64,000 nt of DNA from Janthinobacterium fluminis (lineage in GTDB: Bacteria > Pseudomonadota > Gammaproteobacteria > Burkholderiales > Burkholderiaceae_D): NCBI RefSeq assembly GCF_028595325.1, contig NZ_JAQQXR010000005.1, forward strand, positions 474,202 to 538,201. Reading direction: 5' to 3'. The position numbers and the translations under genes were made by a program. The first letter of the stretch is position 1; every line of letters begins with the position of its first letter. This document shows positions 37,411 through 45,783 of the stretch, piece by piece. A model generated the notes under the pieces. That model searched no databases and was not told the DNA's origin. It saw only the letters and a list, made by a program, of their open reading frames with translations.

Positions 37411-38856
37411 ATGATGACAGCTTTGACCCGCCTGACCCTGGCGGCATCCGTGACCCTGGCGCTGGCCGGCTGCGCCAGCGTCGGCAGCGATTTCAGCGCG
37501 CCGAAGAACACCGACAGCGCGGCCTTCCGCCACCTGGCGCCGGGCGCGGCCGCCGACGCGCGCCTGCCGCAGGACTGGTGGAGCGTGTTCGGCGACGCCA
37601 CGCTGGAGCGCCTGGAGCGCAGCGCGCTGCGCGACAACCCCGGCGTGAAGGCGGCGGCGCAGCGCCTGCTGCAGGCGCAGGCGCAAGCCGGCACGGCGCG
37701 CGCGGCGCAGTCGCCGACGCTGGCCGTGGGCGCCTCGGCGGCGAACTCGCGCACCTCGGCCAACACCTCGCAGGCGCTGGCGATGGGCGGGCGCTCGATC
37801 AGCGGCAACCACTACACGGCGGGCGCCTCGATGTCCTACGAGCTGGACCTGCTGGGCCGGGTGCGGCGCATGGTCGAGGCCGCCGACGCCCAGGCGCTGG
37901 CGGCCGAGGCCGACCGCGACGGCGTGCTGCTGATGCTGTCGGCGCAGGTGGCCACGGCCTACTGGCAGTTGCGCGGGCTGGACGCGGAGATGGCGATTTT
38001 GAACGACGCCCTCGGCACGCGGCGCGAATCGGAGCAACTGGTCGAGGCGCGCTTCAACGCCGGCCTGAGCAACGAACTGGACCTGGCGCGCGCCCGCATC
38101 GAACGGGCCAACGCCCAGGCCGACCTGCACGAAGTCCAACGCCAGCGCAACCTGCTCGAACACAGCCTGGCGACGCTGACGGGCGTGGCGCCGGCGGCGC
38201 TGCAACTGCCGGCGGCGGCGCACGCGGCCGTGCTGCCGCAGCCGCCGTCGATCCCCGTCGGCCTGCCGGCCAGCCTGCTGGCGCGCCGGCCCGACCTGGC
38301 CGGCAGCGTCGCCACGCTGCGCGCGGCCAACGCCCAGGTGGGCGTGGCCGAAGGGGCGTTCTACCCCTCGCTGCAATTGACGGGCAACTTCGGCTACGCC
38401 TCGGAAAACCTGCGCGAGCTGGCGCAGGGCGGCTCGCGCCAGTTCAGCGCCGGCCCGCTGGCGCTGTCGCTGCCGATCTTCGACGGCGGCCGCAACCGCG
38501 CCAATCTGGCGCTGTCGCAAGCCCGCTACGCCGAGGCATTGGCGAACCACGAAGGCAAGCTGCTGACGGCGCTGCGCGAAGTGGAAGACGCGCTGTCGGA
38601 CCTGCAGCAGCGCCAGGCGCAGGGCCAGGCGCAGCAGCAGTCGCGGCAGGCGGCGGCGCGCGCCTATCTGGTGGCGCGCGCCCGCTACGAGCGCGGCGTG
38701 TCGAACTACCTCGACGTCACGGACGCCCAGCGCAGCGCGCTGGCGGCGGACCGCGCGGCGATCCAGATCGGCACCCAGCGCCTGCTGGCGACGGTGGCGG
38801 TGGCGCGCGCGCTGGGCGCCGGCTGGCAGGCGCCCAGCGCGCCTGCGGCGCAGTAA
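37411..38856 (+). CDS. NodT family outer-membrane efflux lipoprotein
   Basis: Trimeric TolC-like exit duct, 481 residues. The signal peptide ends in the lipobox LAGC with lipidated C21, so the protein is processed by Lgt, encoded in this window. Two similar OEP halves follow; typical blocks are GASMSYELDLLGRVRRMVEA and the second-half equivalent GPLALSLPIFDGGRNRANLA. Start at 37411; GAGG lies 11 bases upstream. Last gene of the efflux operon, 43 bp after the pump. Confidence 0.93.
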   Translation: MMTALTRLTLAASVTLALAGCASVGSDFSAPKNTDSAAFRHLAPGAAADARLPQDWWSVFGDATLERLERSALRDNPGVKAAAQRLLQAQAQAGTARAAQSPTLAVGASAANSRTSANTSQALAMGGRSISGNHYTAGASMSYELDLLGRVRRMVEAADAQALAAEADRDGVLLMLSAQVATAYWQLRGLDAEMAILNDALGTRRESEQLVEARFNAGLSNELDLARARIERANAQADLHEVQRQRNLLEHSLATLTGVAPAALQLPAAAHAAVLPQPPSIPVGLPASLLARRPDLAGSVATLRAANAQVGVAEGAFYPSLQLTGNFGYASENLRELAQGGSRQFSAGPLALSLPIFDGGRNRANLALSQARYAEALANHEGKLLTALREVEDALSDLQQRQAQGQAQQQSRQAAARAYLVARARYERGVSNYLDVTDAQRSALAADRAAIQIGTQRLLATVAVARALGAGWQAPSAPAAQ

Positions 38857-38878
38857 GCGCTCATCGCAGCGCCGGCCA

Positions 38879-38910
38879 GGGGTCTGACCCGTTCTGTGGG
38901 GCCGACCCCA
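38879..38910. repeat. Degenerate GGGGTC/GACCCC inverted element
   Basis: GGGGTCTGACCC at 38879-38890 and GGGGCCGACCCCA at 38898-38910 share the TGGGGTC...GACCCCA ends of the repeat family at 1465 and 40556, but lack the TCTAGA core. It lies between two convergent genes and may also serve as a terminator stem. Confidence 0.4.
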
Positions 38911-38922
38911 GCTTTGCGCCGG

Positions 38923-39831
38923 CTACATACCGACCCGCGACGTAGTCGGTCCGAAGCGCTCCAGCATGAAATCGATAAAAGTGGTCAGCTTCGGCGTCGC
39001 CTGCCGGTCGCGCGGATACACCAGATGCATGGGCCGCGGCGTCGGCACATACTGCTCCAGCAGCGGCACCAGGCGTCCCGCCGCGATATCCTGGGCCAGC
39101 AGAATCTCCGCCTGCATCACGATGCCGAAGCCGTGCAAGGCCGCCATGCGCAAGGCTTGGCCATTGTTCGAGCGGAAGCGGCCGGCCCAGATCGTCCGCT
39201 CCGTCTCGCCCTTCAAACGCCAGCGCACATGCTGGTTCCAATGCATATAGTCGAGACACTCATGCTGCGCCAAATCATCCGGCGAGCGCGGCGTGCCGCG
39301 CCGCGCCAGATACGCGGGCGAGGCGCAAATCGACATGCCATAGAGCCGCAGCGGACGCGCCACCATGCCCGAATCGCCCAGCGCGCCGATGCGCACGGCG
39401 GCGTCGAAACCCTCGTCGAGCAAATCGACCAGACGATCGTTTAAACTCAAATCCACCCCCACGTCCGGATAGCGCGCCAGATAATCGGCCAGCGCCGGCG
39501 CCAGCCACTCGCTGCCGAAGGACACCGGCGCCGTCAGCTTCAACTTGCCGCGCGGGCCGGCGCGCATCGCCTCGGCGCCCGTCTCGGCGGCGGCGATCTG
39601 CGCCAGAATCGAGCGGCACTGCTCGCAATACTGCGCGCCGATCTCCGTCAAGCCCTGGCGCCGCGTGGTGCGCATCAGCAGGCGCGCGCCGAGCAGCGTC
39701 TCCAGATGCTTGATATGCTTACCCACCATCACCGGCGAGATCTGAAATGTCTCGGCGGCGGCCGTAAAACTGCCGGCGTCGACGACGGCGACGAACACGG
39801 CCATGCTGCGCAACTTATCCATAGATTGCAA
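38923..39831 (-). CDS. LysR family regulator, divergent from SDR gene
   Basis: A 302-residue regulator with the helix-turn-helix GSFTAAAETFQISPVMVGKH near residue 20-40 and a substrate-binding-like effector domain (GKLKLTAPVSFGSEWLAPAL). This is the CrgA/DmlR-like subgroup that often controls a divergent dehydrogenase or reductase. The start may be 39831 or the ATG three codons later. The 98-bp intergenic region to the SDR gene should hold its T-N11-A operator. Confidence 0.88.
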   Translation of the reverse strand: MQSMDKLRSMAVFVAVVDAGSFTAAAETFQISPVMVGKHIKHLETLLGARLLMRTTRRQGLTEIGAQYCEQCRSILAQIAAAETGAEAMRAGPRGKLKLTAPVSFGSEWLAPALADYLARYPDVGVDLSLNDRLVDLLDEGFDAAVRIGALGDSGMVARPLRLYGMSICASPAYLARRGTPRSPDDLAQHECLDYMHWNQHVRWRLKGETERTIWAGRFRSNNGQALRMAALHGFGIVMQAEILLAQDIAAGRLVPLLEQYVPTPRPMHLVYPRDRQATPKLTTFIDFMLERFGPTTSRVGM

Positions 39832-39929
39832 ACTGCTGATTAGTAATGTTGTTCATCTTAGCGCATTTATTCTTCAGACTAACAGGGTGATACTGCAGGC
39901 ATCCCCAATCCATCGAAAAAGGACCCAGC

Positions 39930-40529
39930 ATGAAAATCATCGTCATTGGCGCCAGCGGCACGGTCGGCAAGGCAGTCGCGGCGGAACTGGCGCAGCGGCA
40001 CGACATCATCGCCGTCGGCAGCAACAGCGGCGCCTACCAGGCCGACATCAGCGACATCGCCCAAGTGCGCGCGCTGTTCGCCCGGACCGGCAAAGTGGAC
40101 GCCGTCGTCGTCGCGGCGGGCAAAGTGCACTTCGGCGCGCTGGCCGACTTCACGCCCGAGCAATTCCAGATCGGCCTGAACAGCAAACTGATGGGGCAAG
40201 TCAACGTCGCCCTCGTCGCCCAGGAACACCTGAACGACGGCGGCTCGATCACCCTGACCAGCGGCATCATCGCCGACGAACCGATTCGCTTCGGCGCCAG
40301 CGCGTCGATGGTCAACGCGGCGGTCGAAGGCTTCGCGCGCGGCGCGGCGATCGAACTGACGCGCGGCTTGCGCATCAACGTCGTCAGCCCGACCGTCCTG
40401 GAAGAATCGATGGACACCTACGCCGCCTACTTCCGCGGCTTCGAAGCGGCCAAAGCGAGCCGCGTCGCGCTGGCCTACAGCCGCAGCGTCGAAGGCGCCC
40501 AAACCGGCCGCGTCTACCGCGTCGGCTAA
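39930..40529 (+). CDS. Short-chain dehydrogenase/reductase-like protein
   Basis: A 199-residue Rossmann protein with the nucleotide loop GASGTVGKAV at residues 7-16 and the strand-4 motif VVVAAGKVHFGALADF in place of NNAG. The usual catalytic Y-x3-K is not visible: the equivalent stretch reads FGASASMVNAAVEGFARG, lacking both Tyr and Lys. SITLTSGI supplies the Ser. It is either an atypical SDR or a nucleotide-binding protein. Divergent LysR control is likely. Ribosome site AAAGGA is before the ATG. Confidence 0.82.
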   Translation: MKIIVIGASGTVGKAVAAELAQRHDIIAVGSNSGAYQADISDIAQVRALFARTGKVDAVVVAAGKVHFGALADFTPEQFQIGLNSKLMGQVNVALVAQEHLNDGGSITLTSGIIADEPIRFGASASMVNAAVEGFARGAAIELTRGLRINVVSPTVLEESMDTYAAYFRGFEAAKASRVALAYSRSVEGAQTGRVYRVG

Positions 40530-40555
40530 ACCAGCGGTTTTGTTGCTTTACCCTC

Positions 40556-40630
40556 TGGGGTCAGGTCTAGACATGGCGGTTTATTCCCTGCGGCAAGCCG
40601 CAAAAACCGCCATGTCTAGACCTGACCCCA
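40556..40630. repeat. Perfect 27-bp inverted repeat (same family as 1465-1749)
   Basis: Arms at 40556-40582 and 40604-40630 are exact inverse copies (starting TGGGGTCAGGTCTAGACATG), separated by 21 bp that include a smaller perfect hairpin TGCGGC/GCCGCA (40589-40602). It stands between the SDR gene and the next gene on the same strand. Such a stem would form a very stable RNA hairpin, and could end or process the SDR transcript. Confidence 0.88.
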
Positions 40631-40712
40631 TTGTTGTTGGATTACAATTGTCGAAGAGGAAAGGCGGCGTCTGCGGAGGGGCCGCTTTTTTCCTTTTCTT
40701 TTTAGGGCTTCC

Positions 40713-42413
40713 ATGAAAAATTTTCTGATTCCTTTGGTGCTGGCCGTCGCCGGTGCCACCGTTTCTGCCGCGCCCGCTGGCGTCGGCGAGCTGGCTAAGT
40801 TGACGCGGCGTTTCGCGCCCGTCGAGTTGACGGCGGATGTGTCGGCTTTGTCGGCCGGCGACCGGAGGGCGATCGCCAAGTTGGTCGAGGCCGCGAAGCT
40901 GGTCGATGTGTTGCAGTTGCGTCAGCGCTGGGCCGGCAATGAGGCGCTATGGGCGGCGCTGCGGAAGGATAGGTCGGCGCTGGGTGCCGCGCGTTTGGAG
41001 TATTTTTGGATTAATAAGGGGCCGTGGTCTATTCTCGACGGTAATGCGTCTTTTTTGCCGGCCGAGTATGCCGGCATGAAGATTCCGGCGAAGAAGCCGG
41101 AGGGCGCGAATTTTTATCCGGCCGGCGCCACGAAGGCGGCGCTGGAGGCGTGGATGGGCGCGCTGCCGCCCCAGGACCGGGAGCAGGCGCAGTGGTTTTT
41201 CACGACGATACGCAGCAGTGGCGACGGTAAGTTCCGGACGGTGAGGTATGCGGATGAATATCAAGCGGAGTTGCGGCAGTTGGCCGTTTTGTTGAATGAG
41301 GCCGCTGCCGCCACCGATAATGCGTCGCTGAAGAAGTTTCTCAGTCTGCGCGCCGAGGCTTTTTTGTCGAACGATTATCTGGCCTCCGATTTCGCGTGGA
41401 TGGATTTGGATGCGCCCGTCGATATTACGATAGGGCCGTATGAGACGTATAACGATGAGTTGTTCGGCTTTAAGGCGGCATTCGAGGCGTATGTGAATAT
41501 CCGCGATGAGAAGGAAACGCAGAAGGTGAATTTCTTCAGCAAGCATATGCAGGAGTTGGAGGACAATTTGCCGCTGGACGCGCAGTACCGCAATCCCCAG
41601 GTCGGCGCGCTGGCGCCTATGGTGGTGGTGAATCAGGTGTACGGCGCCGGCGACGGCAATATGGGCGTGCAGACGGCCGCCTACAATCTGCCCAACGACG
41701 AGCGCATCATCAGCGCGCGCGGTTCCAAGCGCGTGATGTTGAAGAATGTGCAGGAGGCGAAGTTCAAGTCGACTTTGACGCCGATCGCCAAGCTGGTGCT
41801 GACGAGGGAGGCGCAGCAGGATGTGGATTTCGATGCCTTCTTTACGCATATTCTCGCGCATGAAATCACCCACGGCCTCGGCCCGCACCAGACCCGCGTG
41901 GACGGCAAGGCGTCGACGCCGCGCCAGGATTTGAAGGAGGCGTATGCGACGATCGAGGAGGCGAAGGCGGATATCACCGGTCTGTTCGCGTTGTCCTATA
42001 TGATGGACAAGGGCTTGTTGCAGGGCTCGCTGGGACAGGGCGAGGCGGCCGAGCGCAAGTTGTACACGACTTTCCTCGCGTCCGCTTTCCGCACGCTGCA
42101 TTTCGGTTTGAGCGATTCGCACGCGCGCGGTATGGCAATTCAGATGAATTATCTGCTCGATAAGGGCGGCTTCGTCGCGCTGGGCGACGGGGTGTTCGCC
42201 GTCGACTTCAAGAAGATCAAGCAAGCCGTGATCGATCTGGACCGCGAGTTCCTGACCATCGAGGCGACCGGCGATTATGCCCGGGCCAAGGCGATGATGA
42301 CGAAGTATGTGGTGATACGCCCCGCGGTGCAAAAGGCGCTCGACAAGATGAAGGCGGTGCCCAACGATATCCGGCCGGCGTTTGTCAGCGCCGCGGCGCT
42401 GGGCGCGCAGTAA
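40713..42413 (+). CDS. Exported zinc peptidase-like protein (dipeptidyl-peptidase III/M49-like)
   Basis: A 566-residue protein with signal peptide (MKNFLIPLVLAVAGATVSAA). It contains H383-E-I-T-H387 within ILAHEITHGLGPH and, about 30 residues on, TIEEAKADITGL, where E415 or E416 can be the third zinc ligand; this HExxH...EE-x-x-A-D pairing recalls family M49, whose classical motif is HExxGH with an inserted residue. No strong ribosome site; TTAGGG precedes the ATG. Many codons end in T or G (GAT, TAT, GAG, TTG), unlike the C-ending style of neighbours, hinting at transfer or relaxed expression. A terminator follows. Confidence 0.75.
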   Translation: MKNFLIPLVLAVAGATVSAAPAGVGELAKLTRRFAPVELTADVSALSAGDRRAIAKLVEAAKLVDVLQLRQRWAGNEALWAALRKDRSALGAARLEYFWINKGPWSILDGNASFLPAEYAGMKIPAKKPEGANFYPAGATKAALEAWMGALPPQDREQAQWFFTTIRSSGDGKFRTVRYADEYQAELRQLAVLLNEAAAATDNASLKKFLSLRAEAFLSNDYLASDFAWMDLDAPVDITIGPYETYNDELFGFKAAFEAYVNIRDEKETQKVNFFSKHMQELEDNLPLDAQYRNPQVGALAPMVVVNQVYGAGDGNMGVQTAAYNLPNDERIISARGSKRVMLKNVQEAKFKSTLTPIAKLVLTREAQQDVDFDAFFTHILAHEITHGLGPHQTRVDGKASTPRQDLKEAYATIEEAKADITGLFALSYMMDKGLLQGSLGQGEAAERKLYTTFLASAFRTLHFGLSDSHARGMAIQMNYLLDKGGFVALGDGVFAVDFKKIKQAVIDLDREFLTIEATGDYARAKAMMTKYVVIRPAVQKALDKMKAVPNDIRPAFVSAAALGAQ

Positions 42414-42437
42414 GCTCTCAGTACGTTTCTGCAAAGG

Positions 42438-42463
42438 GGCCGGCGGCGACGCCGGCCTTTTTT
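42438..42463 (+). terminator. Rho-independent terminator after the M49-like gene
   Basis: Stem GGCCGGCG / CGCCGGCC (42438-42445 and 42450-42457) with loop GCGA and T6. Confidence 0.9.
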
Positions 42464-42585
42464 CTTTGCCCCATGGCGAGCCGTCAATGTTGGCAAATTA
42501 CGCCATGAAATATTCCGTGATACTTCCTTGAAGTAATTAAAGTTGCTGACGATAATTCCGTATGGCCGCGCACCGGAGTTTCGTC

Positions 42586-43278
42586 ATGTTGACATCACTG
42601 CTTTTCCCTCTACTGCTTTTGCTCGCGGGCAGCGCCGCCGCCCAGTCCGGCCTGACCGGGCAGGAGCAACGCTGGCTGCGCGCCGGCGCCGCCGTCCTCG
42701 ATTATGCGCGCCAGCTCAAATTGCCGATTGATATCATCGTCCAGCCGCAAGCCGCGCCGGGGGCCGTGCCGCTGGCGATGGGTTTCGACGGCGGCCGTTG
42801 CAAGCTGGTGTTGTCGATGCGCGGCAACGCCCAGGCCGAGGAGGTGCTGGCGCCGTTGCCGCCGGCCGAGCAGGTCTTGATGATCGAGGCGATGATGGCG
42901 CACGAGATCGGCCATTGCTGGCGCTACGCCCATGGCGACTGGCATGTGTTGCCGACCGGCTTTGTCGAGGCGGGCGAGGAGGCCGCCGCCGGCGCGCCAT
43001 TGCTTGGCGATGCGAGGTCCTTGCGCGACACCCGCCGCGAGGAGGGCTACGCCGATCTGGTGGCGCTGGCCTGGGTGCAACTGCGCCATCCGGCCCGCTA
43101 TGCCCAGGTGCATGGCTGGCTGGCGCGCGTGCGCGGGGGCGCAGCGGCGCCCGGCGGCTCGCACGATACGCAGGCTTGGCTGAGCTTGGCCAGGGACGGC
43201 ACCGCGTTCGCGCCGGCGTCGACGCCCTTTGATCAGGTTGTTGCATTGTGGGGACAGGGTTTGATCAAGGACAAATAG
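42586..43278 (+). CDS. Exported HExxH metallopeptidase-like protein
   Basis: A 230-residue protein with signal peptide (residues 1-20, ending AAAQ) and a zinc-binding consensus H106-E-I-G-H110 inside MMAHEIGHCWRYAHGDWH. EEGYADLVALAW near residue 155-166 may supply a third ligand. I cannot place it in a named family. Start at 42586, with GGAG about 9 bases upstream; the frame can extend to 42562, but that adds residues before the signal peptide. It lies one terminator away from another HExxH protein, so they are separate transcripts. Confidence 0.7.
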   Translation: MLTSLLFPLLLLLAGSAAAQSGLTGQEQRWLRAGAAVLDYARQLKLPIDIIVQPQAAPGAVPLAMGFDGGRCKLVLSMRGNAQAEEVLAPLPPAEQVLMIEAMMAHEIGHCWRYAHGDWHVLPTGFVEAGEEAAAGAPLLGDARSLRDTRREEGYADLVALAWVQLRHPARYAQVHGWLARVRGGAAAPGGSHDTQAWLSLARDGTAFAPASTPFDQVVALWGQGLIKDK

Positions 43279-43384
43279 GCATGGTTGTTGCGGAGCGGAC
43301 GGCCGCGCACTGTACGTTCGCGCACAGAGCTTGCTTTTCTGGAGGGGTACATTGCCCTGTCAACCAATCCAGAAAGGGAAAATC

Positions 43385-44167
43385 ATGAACAAATTTACTT
43401 TGCTCGCGCTGAGCGGTGTTGCCAGTCTTGTTTTCTCCGCAGGGCAGGCGATGGCGGACGAGACCGGCGGCGCCTCCTACAAGAGCCTGAAGGACCGCGC
43501 CGCCACCGAGTATAAAAGCGCCGTCGCGCGCTGCGGCAGCGAGACGGGCAAGGCCAGGAAAATATGCAAGCAGGAAGCGAAAGTGGCGCGGGCAAAGGCC
43601 GACGTCGATGCCGTCGCCCAGTACCGCAACACGGAGCGCGATCTGAGCCGGGCGAGGGTGGCCGTGGCCAACGCCGAGTACGACCTGGCCAAGGCCAAGT
43701 GCGCCGAGCGTAGCCGGGCCGAGCGCAGCGCCTGCCTGAACGAGGCCAAGTCGGTCCAGGTGGCGGCCGCCAACGCGGCGAAATCCGCGCCGCAAACGGC
43801 TGGTGCCAGCGGCGCCGCCGGCAGCACCGGCGCCGGTGCCGCGCAGCAGGAGCGCCACGCCGGCACCACGCCTGCCCACGAGAACTGCGAGGCGATGAAC
43901 GCCAGCGACAAGGCGGCCTGCCTCACGCGCCGCACCGCCGGCTCCGCCAAGGCGGCCATTGCCGACACCGTCATCACCACCAAGGTGAAGGCCGATCTGG
44001 TCAAGGCCCCGGACTTGAAGGCGATGGATGTGCATGTCGAGACGGTCAACGGCGTCGTCATGCTGAGCGGCTTCGTGCCGTCCCAGGCGGAGGCGAAAAA
44101 GGCCGAGGATCTGGCGCGCAGCGTCGAGGGCGTCACCGACGTCAAGAGCGCACTGAAAGTCAAGTAA
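43385..44167 (+). CDS. BON domain periplasmic protein with three C-x10-C repeats
   Basis: A 260-residue exported protein: signal peptide (residues 1-24, ending AMADE), a helical middle with three regularly spaced Cys pairs, each C-x10-C (CGSETGKARKIC, CAERSRAERSAC, CEAMNASDKAAC), an Ala/Gly linker, and a C-terminal BON domain (about 195-260: IADTVITTKVKADLVKAPDL and NGVVMLSGFV). BON domains bind phospholipid and occur in OsmY-type stress proteins. The Cys pairs probably make intra-hairpin disulfides. AAAGGG before the ATG. It may be stress-induced; no operator is evident. Confidence 0.82.
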   Translation: MNKFTLLALSGVASLVFSAGQAMADETGGASYKSLKDRAATEYKSAVARCGSETGKARKICKQEAKVARAKADVDAVAQYRNTERDLSRARVAVANAEYDLAKAKCAERSRAERSACLNEAKSVQVAAANAAKSAPQTAGASGAAGSTGAGAAQQERHAGTTPAHENCEAMNASDKAACLTRRTAGSAKAAIADTVITTKVKADLVKAPDLKAMDVHVETVNGVVMLSGFVPSQAEAKKAEDLARSVEGVTDVKSALKVK

Positions 44168-44287
44168 GCGGGGGCGCGCAAGCACTGCCGATGGCCGGGC
44201 GAGATGTCCGGCCAAGTTAATTCTCTTCCATAGTTTTTCTTTATACTCACTCCAGAATATAGATCAACTTGATTGGAGTGTTCGCCT

Positions 44288-45346
44288 ATGAAACCAAGCA
44301 CCGCCCTTTGCAACGCTTTGCTGCTGGCCGGCGTGCTGACCGCTGGCGCCGTCTTCAGTGCCGATGCCCCGATCTATCCCAATACCAGTGGCATGGGGGA
44401 TGTGCCGAAGGGTGCTGAATGGTATCGGCAATGCCTGCGGGTTGAAAAGGCGATGCCACCGGCCGCCGACTTGCCGGATGCCCAGTCCGTCGCCGCGCTG
44501 AAGGGATGCAACGCCGAAGAACGCTATTACGACACCAGGAACAAGGTCGGCGCCAGTGCGGCCGACTGGCAGCAGGTGCGCCAATGCGCCTTCGCCAAAG
44601 GCGACGATGGCGTGCTGATGATGTTGTATGCGAACGGCCTGGGTGTTGTCCGCCATCCGGAGCTGGCGCTGAAATACGCCTGCAGCCTGCCCGGCGCCGG
44701 TGCGGAAATGGATGGCCGCGTCGAGCACTTGCTTGCCCTGGGTAAGGGGGGCAAGGCGGAAACCTTCGACCTATGCGACGACATTACCAGCGGCTACATG
44801 CAGGGCGTCTGCACGGCGATCGGCGAGCGCCAGCAGGCGAAGGCGCGCGGCCGGCAACTGGGTGCCGTCGTGCAAGGCTGGCCGCCGCAGCACAAGGCTG
44901 CGCTGGACACTGCGCAACTGGCGTTGGACGCCTTCGCCCGCGCCCGCGGCGACGAGGAAACCGACTTGAGCGGCACCGCCAGGGCGGCGATGGCGATCGC
45001 GGCGACTGCCGCCGAGGCGACGCTGTTCGCCCAGGATATCCGCGACTTCGAGCAGGGCAAGACGCCGCGCCACTCCGCAGCGCAGTTCGCGGCAGCCGAC
45101 AGGGAACTTAACGCCATTTACCAGAAGATCATGAAGCTGCCGGGTACGGGGGAGCAGGGCCTCGTCAGCCCATACACGACGGTGACCAAAGACAATGTCC
45201 GGCACACGCAGCGGGCTTGGCTGAAGTACCGCGACGCCCTCGTGCGCTTCGGCGCCCTCCGCTATCCGCTCGTGCCGGTGCAGGCTTGGCAGGCCATGTT
45301 GACGCAACGCCGGGTTCAGCAACTGCATGAGCTGGCGCAGCCATAA
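44288..45346 (+). CDS. Exported protein with C-terminal LprI-like domain
   Basis: A 352-residue protein with signal peptide (MKPSTALCNALLLAGVLTAG, cleaved near FSADAP). The middle shows sel1-like helical segments (GDDGVLMMLYANGLGVVRHP) with paired Cys. The C-terminal 100 residues look like the lysozyme-inhibitor LprI domain (DUF1311): AADRELNAIYQKIM followed by TQRAWLKYRDALVRF. An envelope role, perhaps against host or phage lysozyme, is plausible. Start at 44288 after TTGGAG. No terminator is evident before the convergent VOC gene. Confidence 0.7.
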   Translation: MKPSTALCNALLLAGVLTAGAVFSADAPIYPNTSGMGDVPKGAEWYRQCLRVEKAMPPAADLPDAQSVAALKGCNAEERYYDTRNKVGASAADWQQVRQCAFAKGDDGVLMMLYANGLGVVRHPELALKYACSLPGAGAEMDGRVEHLLALGKGGKAETFDLCDDITSGYMQGVCTAIGERQQAKARGRQLGAVVQGWPPQHKAALDTAQLALDAFARARGDEETDLSGTARAAMAIAATAAEATLFAQDIRDFEQGKTPRHSAAQFAAADRELNAIYQKIMKLPGTGEQGLVSPYTTVTKDNVRHTQRAWLKYRDALVRFGALRYPLVPVQAWQAMLTQRRVQQLHELAQP

Positions 45347-45390
45347 GAAGGCGCCGGCGGCAAACCAGCGTAATTGGGCAGATGATCTTG

Positions 45391-45783
45391 CTATTGCCGG
45401 GATTGGCTTTCAACGACGCCGTCGGTAGCGTAGTGGCAGCCGATCTCCACCGTGATGCCGTCAAGCGTCGTGAGGAAGAACTGCGCCCCACGCCGGCTTT
45501 GCACAATCTCGGCGCTCAAGTCGGCGCCCGCATGTTTCAGGCGGGCATAGCTAGTCTGGACTTTCTCAAGATCGTCGAGAATGAAGCCGAGATGAAAGCC
45601 TTTCGGATAGCTGGGCTTGGCGTCGCCGGACTCCTGTAGCACCAAGTCAAAGCCGTCTGCCGCCAGCGCGATGAGGCTACGGTCGGGCTTTTCCAGCGTC
45701 ACAACAAAGCCGAAATATTCGACGAAGAACGCCGCCATTTCGGGCGCATTGCTGACCTGCAAATTCAAGTGATTCAGTTTCAT
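45391..45783 (-). CDS. VOC family (glyoxalase-like) protein
   Basis: A 130-residue vicinal-oxygen-chelate protein made of paired beta-alpha-beta-beta-beta units: MKLNHLNLQVSNAPEMAAFF opens with metal-ligand His5 in the usual place and FHLGFILDDLEKVQ starts the second half, with Glu in TVEIGCH near residue 113-118 as the last ligand. It overlaps the upstream FAD-monooxygenase gene by 4 bp (ATGA), so they form one operon, together perhaps degrading or detoxifying an aromatic or antibiotic substrate. Confidence 0.85.
   Translation of the reverse strand: MKLNHLNLQVSNAPEMAAFFVEYFGFVVTLEKPDRSLIALAADGFDLVLQESGDAKPSYPKGFHLGFILDDLEKVQTSYARLKHAGADLSAEIVQSRRGAQFFLTTLDGITVEIGCHYATDGVVESQSRQ

Noticed and set aside
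34632..37808. 1058-codon minus-strand frame across the efflux operon
   Set aside because: Antisense to the HlyD and DHA2 genes and the start of the OMF gene; compositionally biased and without motifs.
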